48,228 nt of DNA from Caldilineaceae bacterium (GTDB lineage: Bacteria; Chloroflexota; Anaerolineae; Caldilineales; Caldilineaceae). Under the pieces are notes generated by a model. The model had not been told where the DNA came from, did not search any database, and saw only the letters and a program-made list of their open reading frames with translations. Shown here piece after piece: positions 1 to 8,589 of this stretch. The stretch lies in contig JAHBVG010000046.1 of NCBI GenBank assembly GCA_019637695.1, positions 1 to 48,228 on the forward strand. The letters are read 5' to 3'. Each line of letters begins with the position of its first letter. Position 1 is the first letter of the stretch. The translations under genes were made by a program, and so were the position numbers.

Positions 1-69
1 CACCTACAGATTCCACCATGTCGTTGATCAGTACAACTGCTGCAAATTTTCGCACAGACAAGGGTGTAG

Positions 70-156
70 TTCAAATCGGGGGCGAGAATGCTCTGGTTGG
101 GTCCGTGACCGGCGGCGGTCGGGTCACGGACCCAACCAGAGCGCCCCCAAACTGAA
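70..156. repeat. GGTCACGGACC-family inverted repeat, copy 1 (complete)
   Basis: Positions 91-110 and 122-141 form perfect 20-bp inverted arms containing GGGTCCGTGACC / GGTCACGGACCC, with a G/C-rich loop of 11 bases. Outer imperfect arms (70-84 and 142-156) extend the fold. The element lies in the 222-base gene-free left end, 3' of the LON-domain gene. Related sequences occur near 3.2, 40.3 and 44.4 kb. The rest of 1-222 shows no gene. Confidence 0.85.
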
Positions 157-180
157 ATTCACTCCACAGACAAGGGAAGA

Positions 181-222
181 TGACTTCCTAATCTCCAGTC
201 TCCAATCCCAAATCACCAATCC
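181..222. repeat. Heptamer-type intergenic array (CCAATCN-like)
   Basis: A run of near-heptameric units (CCAGTCT, CCAATCC, CACCAAT) directly abuts the 3' end of the LON-domain gene. It belongs to the heptanucleotide arrays found at many junctions of this window. Confidence 0.6.
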
Positions 223-888
223 TTAATTCGCAAAGAGATGGCCCGTTGGTCCGCTCGTGAGTGATTCGACCACAGATTGCGTGTCGAGCATGTGCTGCAA
301 CAGTTGCAACTCACGATTCAGGAGATAATTGCCCATGTCCAAAATTTCAGGGATGCCGGCCAGGCCCAGGAGTTTCTGTTTGTCCTGAGGGTTGACCTGT
401 AGCGCGATAGCTGTGAGGAAGGCCAGGCTTGTGGGATCTTCAGGCAGTTGATCCAGTTTCAGCTCAACACCCGTTGCGCGGGTCATGAGATCCACATAAC
501 GGATGATTTTGGGCCGCACCTTCTGTGCTTGTTCGACAGCCAACTGGGTATCCCCATTGATCACCGGGTAATGGCTAACCTCAGCAGTCAGGTAGGAATG
601 GTCGTGCTTCAGGTTTTCGATACGGAAGCGTCGGGTGCCGACGACAATGATATCCATACGGCCATCAGGCTTGCGTTCCACATGGGTGATACGGGCGGCT
701 GTCCCAATCGCATGGGGTTCTGCCGGGCTGCCAACCTCGCGACCCTCCTTGATCAGGACGATGCCAAAGGGCAGTTCTTCATCGATGCAGCGGTTGATCA
801 TCTCTCGGTAACGAGGCTCAAAAATATGTAACGGCAACATCATCCCTGGAAAGAGGACCAGACCAAGGGGGAATAAGGGCATTTCCAT
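223..888 (-). CDS. LON peptidase N-terminal (substrate-binding) domain protein
   Basis: A 221-residue stand-alone protein beginning with the hallmark of the LON substrate-binding domain, PLFPLGLVLFPGMMLPLHIF, and continuing with FEPRYREMI, a GIVLI strand, a GTAARI strand and an RFRI strand. There is no AAA+ or protease domain, so this is not the Lon protease itself. In the family, stand-alone LON domains are thought to bind unfolded or specific protein segments; the exact role is unknown. I chose the ATG at 888 because the family normally starts within a few residues of the MPLFPL motif; a reading frame continues 20 codons upstream to 948 but adds only basic, non-conserved residues. It is co-oriented with truD and the Nudix gene but separated from truD by 111 bases. 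Ordinary housekeeping gene; function call is at domain level only. Confidence 0.85.
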   Translation of the reverse strand: MEMPLFPLGLVLFPGMMLPLHIFEPRYREMINRCIDEELPFGIVLIKEGREVGSPAEPHAIGTAARITHVERKPDGRMDIIVVGTRRFRIENLKHDHSYLTAEVSHYPVINGDTQLAVEQAQKVRPKIIRYVDLMTRATGVELKLDQLPEDPTSLAFLTAIALQVNPQDKQKLLGLAGIPEILDMGNYLLNRELQLLQHMLDTQSVVESLTSGPTGHLFAN

Positions 889-999
889 AGCAGAGATCCA
901 TTGTTCTCGAGCATGGCGGCGATAACCGCCTTTCGGCCTGTTTTGCATATAACCAGTTGAATCCTCGGTTTTTTGAGTTAAAAGTAAATCCTCAAAGAA

Positions 1000-2112
1000 T
1001 TAATCACTGTCATCGACGGGCAACGTAGCCAGCGCGTTGTCGTCGATCTTCATTACTTCGCGCAGGACGGTGGTGGCAAAAGCGCCCTTGGATAGCGAGA
1101 ACGAAAGCTCAAGCCCTCGTTCACCCGTGCGAATCTCTAGATCTGGGAAAAGCAACCGTCCCAGGCGGCGGGTGCCGGTCAACCGCGCCTTGCCCATCTG
1201 CTCCAGCGTTAACCCATGATCCGCCAGGATCGCGGCTTCGTATTCGCCCGCCGGGCCGTCAGTGATCCACATTTTTGGCCCATAAATGGGCGCCGTAAAG
1301 CTGATTTCCTTGCGTTCGTAGCGCGGTTGTTCGGCGTCAAGATCTTCAACCGCAAAAAGTCCGCCCGTGTCGTATTTCTTCGCCACATCCCCCACCAGCA
1401 ATTGATCGAAGAGACCATCCTCAACGCGGCGGGCCAGGTAGCGGTTGCAAAGATAACTTTGTACACTGGCCTTAAGCAGATCGCGCAGCCAGCGATCGCG
1501 AACATCAAGGTTGCCCGTGATCACCCCCAACCCACGGCTGACATTTGATCCCTGTTGGCCTAGCCGCTGTGGACCATAATAGTTAGGCAATCCACGCGCC
1601 TTGATGCAATCAACCACAGCCTGCGCCTGAGCGAGCGCTTCACCTGCAGGGATTCGCAGATCCGAAATGACAATGGTGAAACGATTGCCCAGGAGATGAC
1701 CGGCTTTGAGCTTGTTCCGGTGCAGCTTTGTCCAATGCACTTGCACGGGCAGGTTGGTTTGGATGCGCTCAAAGGCGTCCGCTACAAATTGATCATCGAT
1801 ATGACCTACATTGATGCTGAAGGTCTGGGTCGTACGCGCGTACTTATCCTTCATACCCGCAAAACCGACTTCCGCATTGGCCACCTTAAACAGCAGTGCC
1901 AGTTGGCGCTGAACATCGCGTGTTGTCAGCGTTTCCTTCGTCAGGTTTACGTAAAGATGCTGTCCTTCTCCGATGGGTTCATAGAGCGGCAACTCTTCGA
2001 CGATAAAATGGTCTGGGGATGACCGTAATTGACCGCCGATACCGGGTAGCGCTGCACTAATATAGGGTAAATCAAGAATCAATTCTGGCTGGAAGGTGTT
2101 CGTATTGGGCAC
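1000..2112 (-). CDS. truD: tRNA pseudouridine(13) synthase TruD
   Basis: A 370-residue TruD-family pseudouridine synthase, which converts U13 of certain tRNAs to pseudouridine. Visible family motifs are GFAGMKDKYARTTQ (the catalytic Asp is D89 in this numbering), NRFTIVISDL, LPNYYGPQRLG and the C-terminal KGAFATTVLREVMK. Length fits the family (about 340-380). It starts at a GTG (2110-2112 on the minus strand) preceded by AGGA at seven bases. It lies between the LON-domain gene and the Nudix gene, all on the minus strand but with 111- and 163-base gaps, so co-transcription is uncertain. All motif regions look intact, so I expect a functional enzyme. Confidence 0.93.
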   Translation of the reverse strand: MPNTNTFQPELILDLPYISAALPGIGGQLRSSPDHFIVEELPLYEPIGEGQHLYVNLTKETLTTRDVQRQLALLFKVANAEVGFAGMKDKYARTTQTFSINVGHIDDQFVADAFERIQTNLPVQVHWTKLHRNKLKAGHLLGNRFTIVISDLRIPAGEALAQAQAVVDCIKARGLPNYYGPQRLGQQGSNVSRGLGVITGNLDVRDRWLRDLLKASVQSYLCNRYLARRVEDGLFDQLLVGDVAKKYDTGGLFAVEDLDAEQPRYERKEISFTAPIYGPKMWITDGPAGEYEAAILADHGLTLEQMGKARLTGTRRLGRLLFPDLEIRTGERGLELSFSLSKGAFATTVLREVMKIDDNALATLPVDDSD

Positions 2113-2275
2113 AGTTCGATCCTAGCATAGGCATAGTGGATAGGAAGGAAGCAAAGTTCCAAAGAAAAGTACGGTTATCCCTCCTTACAGCCACAGGAAC
2201 TTGGGGGAATCGAGGCAAGGAGCGTACACAAATTTCCGTCTATTTTAAGAATGGATCTATCAGTAGTCACAATGG

Positions 2276-3082
2276 TTACTGAATCTGCCCGTTTTGCCCA
2301 TTCATCGGGATCGGAGGGTGGTTGCGGGCAAGTTCCGGTGGGAAGAAGAACTCGCGATTGCTGGCGTCATCGTAGCCGTCGATCCAGGATGGCACAAGGC
2401 GCGGCGCTTCCAGGGCGGCGCGCACGATCTCACGGTTGAACGTGCCCACCAAATCGCTTGTCAAATAGTCCTCTACTGGCATCCACAGACAGTCGTCAAT
2501 TTCATCGTCCTGTTTGCAGATCTCGCGGCTGAGGGCGGCAAGACGCGCCACAAAGTAGATGTCAGATCGGCCATGTCGATAACCGTGCCAATGGCGCAGG
2601 GAGACCAAAGACTCGAAGCGGGCGCGCACACCGGTCTCTTCGAAGACTTCGCGGACCACAGCTTCGGCCAGATGTTCGCCAGCATGGAGCGCGCCGCCGG
2701 GCAATTTGTAATACGGACGTGCGCTGCTGCGGTGAACTTCGGAGACAACCAGCAGTTCCCTCGCTTCGTTGAGGACTACGCCACCGATCCCAATGTAATG
2801 GGTGGCATAGCCGGGGATCAACGCATTCGGCTGTAACTGATGAACCATCATTGTGTAATGGGGCTGGCTGTGATGAAATACAAAGCCAGCCGCAACAGCC
2901 GCAGGGATCAAGACTGCACGCTCTAGCGGGATCTCCAACCAGATCAAAAAGCGCCCTTCGGTCTGCCATTGCGCCACCGACCATTGGAGATGTTCCCCAA
3001 AATCAGCAGGGTCGCGCAATAAAGCCTGGGGATCAATGACGATGCCGTTGAAACGGTTCAGGGTGTGTTCAAGAAGTTGCAT
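2276..3082 (-). CDS. Nudix hydrolase, NUDT6-like with pre-Nudix domain
   Basis: A 268-residue protein. The N-terminal 90 residues (FNGIVIDPQ..., LIWLEIPLERA, AGFVFHHSQPHYTMM) match the pre-Nudix domain seen in NUDT6/antisense-FGF2-type proteins. A complete Nudix box follows at about residues 130-152 (GG-x5-E-x7-REVFEETGV), the Mg2+-binding pyrophosphatase motif. The substrate is a nucleoside-diphosphate-linked compound that cannot be named from sequence; ADP-ribose, NAD(H) or CoA derivatives are possible. I chose the ATG at 3082, with GAGAG upstream, over a longer frame beginning with TTG at 3112. No partner gene is evident; the neighbour upstream is a divergent operon (mrp). Confidence 0.85.
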   Translation of the reverse strand: MQLLEHTLNRFNGIVIDPQALLRDPADFGEHLQWSVAQWQTEGRFLIWLEIPLERAVLIPAAVAAGFVFHHSQPHYTMMVHQLQPNALIPGYATHYIGIGGVVLNEARELLVVSEVHRSSARPYYKLPGGALHAGEHLAEAVVREVFEETGVRARFESLVSLRHWHGYRHGRSDIYFVARLAALSREICKQDDEIDDCLWMPVEDYLTSDLVGTFNREIVRAALEAPRLVPSWIDGYDDASNREFFFPPELARNHPPIPMNGQNGQIQ

Positions 3083-3172
3083 AGGCTCTCTCTGGCAGGT
3101 GAATGACGGCAAACAGGCTAATAGTAGATCATCATTTTGGAATTGACAATTACCTTTTGCATCGGGGTGTAG

Positions 3173-3237
3173 TTCAAATCAGGGGCGAGGATGCTCTGCG
3201 CCGGTCACGGACCCGACCAGAGCGCCCCCAAACTGAA
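3173..3237. repeat. GGTCACGGACC-family repeat, copy 2 (inner arm deleted)
   Basis: It shares the flanks of copy 1 (TTCAAATC-GGGGCG on the left, CGCCCCCAAACTGAA on the right) and the GGTCACGGACCC half. The left inner arm is missing, so it looks like an internally deleted derivative. It is in the 585-base gap between the Nudix gene and mrpA. Confidence 0.75.
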
Positions 3238-3337
3238 ATGCACTCTTGTATTGGATTTGGGGCAACGGACAAGAACGGGGAAGGTTCCTTACTGGTTAGT
3301 CTGTTGGCTACATGTAGACTGTAGATCGCGTAGATTC

Positions 3338-3413
3338 GTAGGGGTTTGGGTGGACGGCAGACGAGCAATGGCTTAGCAGACGATTTTTGTGAGCCGTCCA
3401 CCCAAACCCCTAC
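3338..3413. repeat. GTAGGGGTTTG-type long hairpin, copy 1
   Basis: Perfect 21-bp inverted arms at 3338-3358 and 3393-3413 (GTAGGGGTTTGGGTGG...) enclose a 34-base loop containing CAGACGATTTTTGTGA. A close copy with the same loop lies at 43507-43575, and a variant with different arms at 32857-32946. It sits just upstream of the mrp promoter. Confidence 0.85.
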
Positions 3414-3463
3414 CCAGACAGCTAACTCATTTTGAACACACCCAAATCAAACTGCCGGCAAAA

Positions 3464-3491
3464 TTGACAATTTTCAATTTTGACATATAAT
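3464..3491 (+). promoter_or_regulatory. Sigma-70-type promoter of the mrp operon
   Basis: TTGACA at 3464-3469, a 16-base spacer and TATAAT at 3486-3491 give a perfect consensus pair in an AT-rich island of an otherwise GC-rich gap. Predicted start is near 3498, leaving a leader of about 170 bases before mrpA. A second TTGACA overlaps at 3479-3484. Confidence 0.75.
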
Positions 3492-3667
3492 TCTGCGGAA
3501 ATTTTATAAATTCGGTGGATGTGACAATGCAGCTCTGGCATTCTCTCCTGAATCGAAGAGGCTGAGTAGGCACACAGACCGGCATGTTGACCGGCTCCTT
3601 GTGGATGGTCGAGTTGCGTGTCGGTTTTTTATTGCAAGAAACCCGTTTCCCCAGTGAGGTGTTTTTC

Positions 3668-6013
3668 ATGCGCCGGGACATAACGGCAGATTCCAAGCCA
3701 GTTCCAGAAGAACAAAGTATAACGACGACAAGTGAGCGCGCTGAACAGATAGGTATAGGTTGGTGGGCCGCGTTACTGCCCCTCGCGCTCACCCTCTTTT
3801 TCGTGGGTTTGATCCCTGACGTTGCCGCTGGTCAGGTCCATACGCTGAGTTGGGAATGGGTGCCAAGCCTGGGCGTATCCTTCTCATTTTACATTGATGG
3901 ATTGGCCCTGATTATGGCGCTGTTGGTGGCGGGCATCGGCACGTTGATCTATCTTTACGCCGGGCGCTATCTGGCTGGCGATGAAGGGCTACTCCCCTTC
4001 TACATCTGGGTGACGCTCTTTATGCTGGCGATGCTGGGGCTGGTGACGGCGGGCAACGTACTCACCCTCTTCGTCTTCTGGGAGCTGACCAGCATCTCGT
4101 CTTACCTGCTGATTGGCTACAAACACAAAGTGGAATATGCCCGCGATGCTGCGTTGCAAGCGCTGTTGATCACCGGCGGCGGGGGATTGGTCCTATTGGC
4201 GGGGTTGATCTTAATGGGGGGCGCTATCGGCAGTTATGAGTTCGCCGATGTGTTGACCAGCGGGGATCTGCTGCGCGGCCATCCGTTTTATGTGCCTGTT
4301 TTGTTGTTGGTGTTGGTGGGGGCTTTTACCAAGTCGGCGCAGGTGCCATTCCACTTTTGGTTGCCAGGGGCGATGGCTGCGCCTACGCCGGTGAGCGCTT
4401 ATCTACACTCGGCGACAATGGTAAAGGCGGGCGTCTATTTGCTGGCGCGCTTGAACCCAACGTTGGGTGGTACGGCGCTGTGGACGCTCCTCTTGCTCGG
4501 CTTCGGCGGGGCGACGATGGTGGTGGGCGCGTTTCTGGCCTGGCAGCAGCGCGATCTCAAACGCATCCTGGCCTATTCTACGGTGAGCGCATTGGGCGCG
4601 CTGATCTTCTTGATTGGCATCGGCACACAGATCGCCTTAAAAGCGGCGCTCGTCTTTCTGATCGTCCATTCGCTCTACAAAGGAGCGCTCTTCCTCGTCG
4701 CCGGGTCGGTGGATCATGCCACTGGCAGCCGCGATGTGACGCTGTTGGGCGGATTATCCCGCGCCATGCCGTGGACAGCGGCGGCGGCGGCGCTGGCCGC
4801 GCTCTCGATGGCCGGGTTGCCCCCGTTCTTCGGATTTGTGGGCAAGGAATTGATCTATGAAGCTACGCTCTTTGCGCCTTCCTGGGCGACAGGGCTGACC
4901 ATCGTCGCCGTGATCGCCAACGTCTTCAATGTGGTGGTAGCGGGGTTGGTCGCCGTGCGCCCTTTCTGGGGACGGGGCTCGACGCTGGCCGATCACGCCC
5001 ACGAAGGAGGCTTCTTTATGATCCTGGGGCCAGCGCTGCTGGCCTTTGGCGGCCTCGTCTCCGGTCTGCTGTTGACGCCTGTCGGCGCGTTCTTTGTAGG
5101 ACCAGCGGTCTCGGCGGTGGCGGGCGAACCGACCCCAGTGAGCCTCTACCTTTGGCATGGGTTTAACACGATGCTCGTACTCAGCATTCTAACCGTTGCC
5201 CTCGGCGCTGTGATCTACCGCTTCCGCGGCTCGATTGGTCAACCACTGGCGAACGCGACCGAATGGATCGAAGCAGCGCCAGCGCGAGGATACAAGGTAG
5301 GGATCAATGGATTGAAAACGGGCGCGACAGGGTTAACGCGCCGGTTGCAAAATGGGCGGTTGCGCCAATATGTCCGTGTAATATTGATGGCGGCGGTGCT
5401 GCTGGTGGCGGGCGCGATGATCCTGGGCGGCATCTCACCGCAGATTGGGCGTCTTGTTGATGTACGACTCCACGAGTTGGCTGTGGCGGTTATCATTCTG
5501 GTTGCGGCGAGTATAGCAGTGCGTGCCGGTTCTCGGTTGGCGGCAGTGTTGGCGCTGGGTGTGGTCGGCTATGGCATATCGATCTTCTTTGTCTTGCTCG
5601 GCGCGCCCGATCTGGCTATGACTCTATTTGCCGTGGAGACGTTGACAGTGCTGCTCTTTGTGTTGGTACTCTACCGGTTACCGCGTTTTGCCAGTCTGAC
5701 CAGCCGAGGTGAGCAGATTCAAGATGGGATTGTCGCGCTGATCGGTGGCGTGTTGATGGCGTTGGTGGTCATCTCCACGGTGGATCTGCCCCATCCGGCG
5801 ACGCTGACCACCTATTTCGCCCAAAACAGTCTGACACTGGCCCAAGGACGCAACGTCGTCAACGTGATCCTTGTGGACTTCCGCAGTATGGATACGTTGG
5901 GTGAAGTGGTGGTGTTGGCGGTGGCGGCGACGGGCGTCTACGCGTTGATGAAACTCCGTCTTGTGAACAAAAAGATCGATGGTGATACTGGCGATGAGGA
6001 GTGGGAGGGGTAA
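3668..6013 (+). CDS. mrpA: Na+/H+ antiporter subunit A (MrpA/MnhA)
   Basis: A 781-residue polytopic membrane protein, the large subunit of the seven-subunit Mrp Na+(Li+)/H+ antiporter, homologous to NuoL of complex I. Visible landmarks are FWELTSISSYLLIGY (the conserved Glu helix), AFTKSAQVPFHFWLPGAM (conserved Lys and broken-helix region), SLYKGALFLVAGSVDHATG, and the C-terminal DUF4040/MbhE-like part with GAPDLAMTLFAVETLTVLLF. The ATG at 3668 follows GAGGTG at 7-8 bases. The frame extends 28 codons further upstream, but without a comparable ribosome site. It is the first gene of a canonical mrpABCDEFG operon under the promoter at 3464. The likely role is sodium extrusion and pH homeostasis. 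Confidence 0.95.
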   Translation: MRRDITADSKPVPEEQSITTTSERAEQIGIGWWAALLPLALTLFFVGLIPDVAAGQVHTLSWEWVPSLGVSFSFYIDGLALIMALLVAGIGTLIYLYAGRYLAGDEGLLPFYIWVTLFMLAMLGLVTAGNVLTLFVFWELTSISSYLLIGYKHKVEYARDAALQALLITGGGGLVLLAGLILMGGAIGSYEFADVLTSGDLLRGHPFYVPVLLLVLVGAFTKSAQVPFHFWLPGAMAAPTPVSAYLHSATMVKAGVYLLARLNPTLGGTALWTLLLLGFGGATMVVGAFLAWQQRDLKRILAYSTVSALGALIFLIGIGTQIALKAALVFLIVHSLYKGALFLVAGSVDHATGSRDVTLLGGLSRAMPWTAAAAALAALSMAGLPPFFGFVGKELIYEATLFAPSWATGLTIVAVIANVFNVVVAGLVAVRPFWGRGSTLADHAHEGGFFMILGPALLAFGGLVSGLLLTPVGAFFVGPAVSAVAGEPTPVSLYLWHGFNTMLVLSILTVALGAVIYRFRGSIGQPLANATEWIEAAPARGYKVGINGLKTGATGLTRRLQNGRLRQYVRVILMAAVLLVAGAMILGGISPQIGRLVDVRLHELAVAVIILVAASIAVRAGSRLAAVLALGVVGYGISIFFVLLGAPDLAMTLFAVETLTVLLFVLVLYRLPRFASLTSRGEQIQDGIVALIGGVLMALVVISTVDLPHPATLTTYFAQNSLTLAQGRNVVNVILVDFRSMDTLGEVVVLAVAATGVYALMKLRLVNKKIDGDTGDEEWEG

Positions 6014-6015
6014 TT

Positions 6016-6444
6016 ATGTCAATTCTCTTGAGTACAGCGACTCGCTATTTGTTGCCGGTGTTGATGCTCTTTTCGCTCTTCCTTTTGATGCGCGGCCATA
6101 ATGAACCGGGCGGCGGCTTCTCCGGTGGATTGGTGGCCGCGATTGCTTTTGCCTTCTATGCCATTGCTTTCGGCGAAGAGGCGACCCGCCGCATGCTCTT
6201 TACCCATCCGCGCAACTTTATTGTCTGGGGGTTGGCCGTGGCGCTGGCGAGCGGTCTCGTGGGGCTGTTCACGAGAGGGATCTTTCTCACCGGCGTTTGG
6301 GATGATACGCCTATCCCCCTCATCGGCAAGATCGGCACCCCCTTTATCTTCGATATCGGCATCTACCTGGCCGTGATCGGCGTCACCATCACGATCCTTT
6401 TGGCGTTGATGGATGAGGAGGAAGCAGGAGCAGGTAGCAAGTAG
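6016..6444 (+). CDS. mrpB: Na+/H+ antiporter subunit B (MrpB/MnhB)
   Basis: A 142-residue membrane protein with the MnhB hallmark GHNEPGGGFSGGLVAAIAF followed by three further hydrophobic segments and the GTPFIFDIGIYLAVIG motif. The ATG at 6016 lies two bases after the mrpA stop and is preceded by GGGAGGGG; a GTG at 6001 in frame is less likely. The last residues (AGAGSK) and the stop codon are encoded by GTAGCAG-type heptamer repeats that begin inside the gene. The natural C-terminus may therefore have been altered by repeat insertion or expansion. Confidence 0.93.
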   Translation: MSILLSTATRYLLPVLMLFSLFLLMRGHNEPGGGFSGGLVAAIAFAFYAIAFGEEATRRMLFTHPRNFIVWGLAVALASGLVGLFTRGIFLTGVWDDTPIPLIGKIGTPFIFDIGIYLAVIGVTITILLALMDEEEAGAGSK

Positions 6445-6475
6445 CAGGTAGCAGGTAGTAGGTAGTAGGTAGCAG
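6434..6475. repeat. Tandem GTAGCAG heptamers spanning the mrpB stop
   Basis: Six consecutive heptamers: GTAGCAA, GTAGCAG, GTAGCAG, GTAGTAG, GTAGTAG, GTAGCAG. The mrpB stop codon (6442-6444) is the TAG of the second unit. It has the periodicity of short tandemly repeated repetitive (STRR) sequences. Confidence 0.9.
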
Positions 6476-6559
6476 AGAAGAGGGCAAAGGACAAAGGTGG
6501 TGGCAGGTTTGCAAGTAGCAGATGACAATTGCACACGAACCATATAACACGCAACTCTG

Positions 6560-6591
6560 CCCCAATCACCAATCACCAGTCCCCAATCACC
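6560..6591. repeat. Heptamer-type array (CCCCAAT/CACCAAT) before mrpC
   Basis: Units CCCCAAT, CACCAAT, CACCAGT, CCCCAAT are arranged head to tail in the 177-base gap between mrpB and mrpC, shortly before the mrpC ribosome site AAGGAG. Confidence 0.85.
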
Positions 6592-6621
6592 TCTCGCTGC
6601 TCATCACAAGGAGCATCTATT

Positions 6622-6972
6622 ATGGAAATTCTATTAGCCATTGTCATTGGGGGGCTTTACTCCTCGGGTTTTTATTTGATGATGCGGCGGAGTATCGTCA
6701 AGCTGATTATCGGGTTGATTTTGTTGGGTCACGCCACCAATTTGCTCATCTTTTCAGTGGGGAGGGTGGTGCGCGGAGACCCACCGCTGATCTCCCCTGA
6801 GGAGTTGGTGCTGACGCCGCCCTTCGCCGATCCGCTGCCACAGGCGCTGATCTTAACGGCGATTGTGATCGGTTTTGGCGTACAAGCCTTTGCCATTGTC
6901 CTCTTCAACCGGGTCTATCAATCAGTGCGGACTGATGATCTCGATGCCATCCACTCAACGGAGACCTCGTGA
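6622..6972 (+). CDS. mrpC: Na+/H+ antiporter subunit C (MrpC/MnhC)
   Basis: A 116-residue protein homologous to NuoK of complex I, with three membrane segments: MEILLAIVIGGLYSSGFYLM, LIIGLILLGHATNLLIF and the C-terminal LPQALILTAIVIGFGVQAFA, which is characteristic of MnhC. The ATG at 6622 follows AAGGAG. The frame is open for 31 codons upstream, but that stretch translates heptamer repeat DNA and is not coding. Unusually for an mrp operon, mrpB and mrpC are separated by 177 bases of repeats. It overlaps mrpD by one base. Confidence 0.93.
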   Translation: MEILLAIVIGGLYSSGFYLMMRRSIVKLIIGLILLGHATNLLIFSVGRVVRGDPPLISPEELVLTPPFADPLPQALILTAIVIGFGVQAFAIVLFNRVYQSVRTDDLDAIHSTETS

Positions 6973-8489
6973 TGGATCTATTGCTTGTGCTGCCCATTCT
7001 CATCCCATTGACGACGGCAGTGATAGCCCTGGCCTTATGGACGCGCCCACAGATCCAACGGATCGCCAGCGTGATCGGCGCCAGCGCCCTGCTATTTGCC
7101 GGGATTCTCCTCTTTGCCCAGATCTGGCACCATGGGATCAGCGCCACCCAACTGGGAAGCTGGCCGGCGCCATTCGGCATCACCCTGGTCGCCGATGTCA
7201 CCAGCGCGGTGATGGTGGTGATCGTCGGCGTTATGGGGCTGACCATCTCCATCTATAGCCTGGGCAGCATTGACCCGGATCGCGAACGCTACGGCTTCCA
7301 TGCCCTGGTCCATCTTTTGTTGACAGGGGTGAGCGGCGCCTTCCTTACCGGAGATCTCTTCAATCTCTATGTCTGGTTTGAAGTGATGCTGATCTCCTCT
7401 TTTGTCTTGATTGCCCTGGGCGGCACGGCGGCGCAATTAGAGGGCGCGCTCAAATATGTAACCATGAGCCTGTTGGCATCCATGCTTTTCTTGGGGGCAA
7501 CGGGGATCATTTACGGCGTAGCGGGTTCGCTGAATCTGGCCGATCTCGCCATTCACTTTGATGGGGCTGCCCTGCCTGGGGGGTTGCTGCTGGCCCTTGC
7601 CATGCTCTTTTTGGTGGCGTTTGGGATCAAATCCGCCATTTTTCCGCTCTTCTTCTGGCTACCTGCCTCCTATCATACAGGACCGGTGGTGATCTCGGCG
7701 CTCTTCGCTGGGCTGTTGACCAAGGTGGGCGTCTACGCGCTGGTGCGGATCTTCACCCTCATCTTCGCAGGGACGATGGAGACGGTGAGCATTGTGCTGC
7801 TGGTGATTGCCGGTTTCACGATGACGGTGGGTGTGTTGGGCGCAGTGGCGCAGAACGGGATGCGGCGACTGCTCTCGTTCCACATTGTCAGCCAGATCGG
7901 CTATATGGTGATGGGGTTGGCGCTGCTGACGCCGCTGGCGATGGCGGGCGTACTCTTCTTCCTCGTCCACAATATTTTGGCAAAGACCAATCTCTTCCTC
8001 ATCAGTGGGGTGATCGAACGGCTGCGCGGCACGGAACAACTGCTGAAATTGGGTGGCTTTTACCGGGGCTACCCTGCGCTGGCGGGCCTCTTCTTGATTT
8101 CGGCTTTATCGCTGGCCGGATTGCCGCCTTTTTCGGGATTTTGGGCCAAACTAATGCTCATCCGCGCCGGGCTGGAGGTGGAGCAATATTTGATTGTGGC
8201 GATTGCCCTGGGCGTAAGCCTGTTGACCCTCTTCTCGATGACCAAGATTTGGGCCGAGGCATTTTGGAAGGAGACGCCCGCCACCCCTGTTTTTGAAGCG
8301 CCGATGACCGGTTCCACGCGGTTGGCATTGATGATTCCCATCGCGCTGCTCGCCCTCCTCAGCATGGGGATGGGCCTGATCGTCGAGCCGCTGATCGAAG
8401 TCTCGCAGGTCGCCGCCGAACAATTGCTGGATTCAACCCAGTACGTTGAAGCCGTGTTGGGGCCGGATGCGCTGGTGATCGGGGATTAG
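6972..8489 (+). CDS. mrpD: Na+/H+ antiporter subunit D (MrpD/MnhD)
   Basis: A 505-residue NuoM/NuoN-like proton-translocating subunit. Landmarks are LFNLYVWFEVMLISSFVLI with the conserved Glu, GIKSAIFPLFFWLPASYHTG with the conserved Lys, SALFAGLLTKVGVYAL, and LFFLVHNILAKTNLFLISG. The start overlaps the mrpC stop (TGATG); a GTG three bases earlier (6969) would add one residue. The stop codon TAG at 8487-8489 forms the first base of a 30-bp perfect inverted repeat that separates it from mrpE. Confidence 0.95.
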   Translation: MDLLLVLPILIPLTTAVIALALWTRPQIQRIASVIGASALLFAGILLFAQIWHHGISATQLGSWPAPFGITLVADVTSAVMVVIVGVMGLTISIYSLGSIDPDRERYGFHALVHLLLTGVSGAFLTGDLFNLYVWFEVMLISSFVLIALGGTAAQLEGALKYVTMSLLASMLFLGATGIIYGVAGSLNLADLAIHFDGAALPGGLLLALAMLFLVAFGIKSAIFPLFFWLPASYHTGPVVISALFAGLLTKVGVYALVRIFTLIFAGTMETVSIVLLVIAGFTMTVGVLGAVAQNGMRRLLSFHIVSQIGYMVMGLALLTPLAMAGVLFFLVHNILAKTNLFLISGVIERLRGTEQLLKLGGFYRGYPALAGLFLISALSLAGLPPFSGFWAKLMLIRAGLEVEQYLIVAIALGVSLLTLFSMTKIWAEAFWKETPATPVFEAPMTGSTRLALMIPIALLALLSMGMGLIVEPLIEVSQVAAEQLLDSTQYVEAVLGPDALVIGD

Positions 8490-8565
8490 GGACTGGTGAC
8501 TGGTGATAGGTGACTGGGGAGAGATTTTCTCTCCTCCCAGTCACCTATCACCAGTCACCAGTCCC
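8489..8565. repeat. 30-bp perfect heptamer hairpin inside the mrp operon
   Basis: Positions 8489-8518 and 8536-8565 are exact inverted complements of 30 bases, made of GGGACTG, GTGACTG, GTGATAG, GTGACTG heptamers, with a 17-base loop. It lies between mrpD and mrpE, just before the mrpE ribosome site. No U-run follows, so it does not look like a simple intrinsic terminator. Confidence 0.9.
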
Positions 8566-8589
8566 CTGCTCCCGACAAAGGAGATACAC

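Noticed and set aside
223..888. Lon protease
   Set aside because: Only the N-terminal substrate-binding domain is present; there is no AAA+ or Ser-Lys protease domain.
8503..8589. N-terminal extension of mrpE (and similar ones for mrpC, the ATP-binding gene, the DUF1593-like gene, hydrolase copy 1, the epimerase and the DUF5995 protein)
   Set aside because: These stretches are open only because they translate intergenic repeat DNA. Internal starts with good ribosome sites and family-consistent lengths were preferred.
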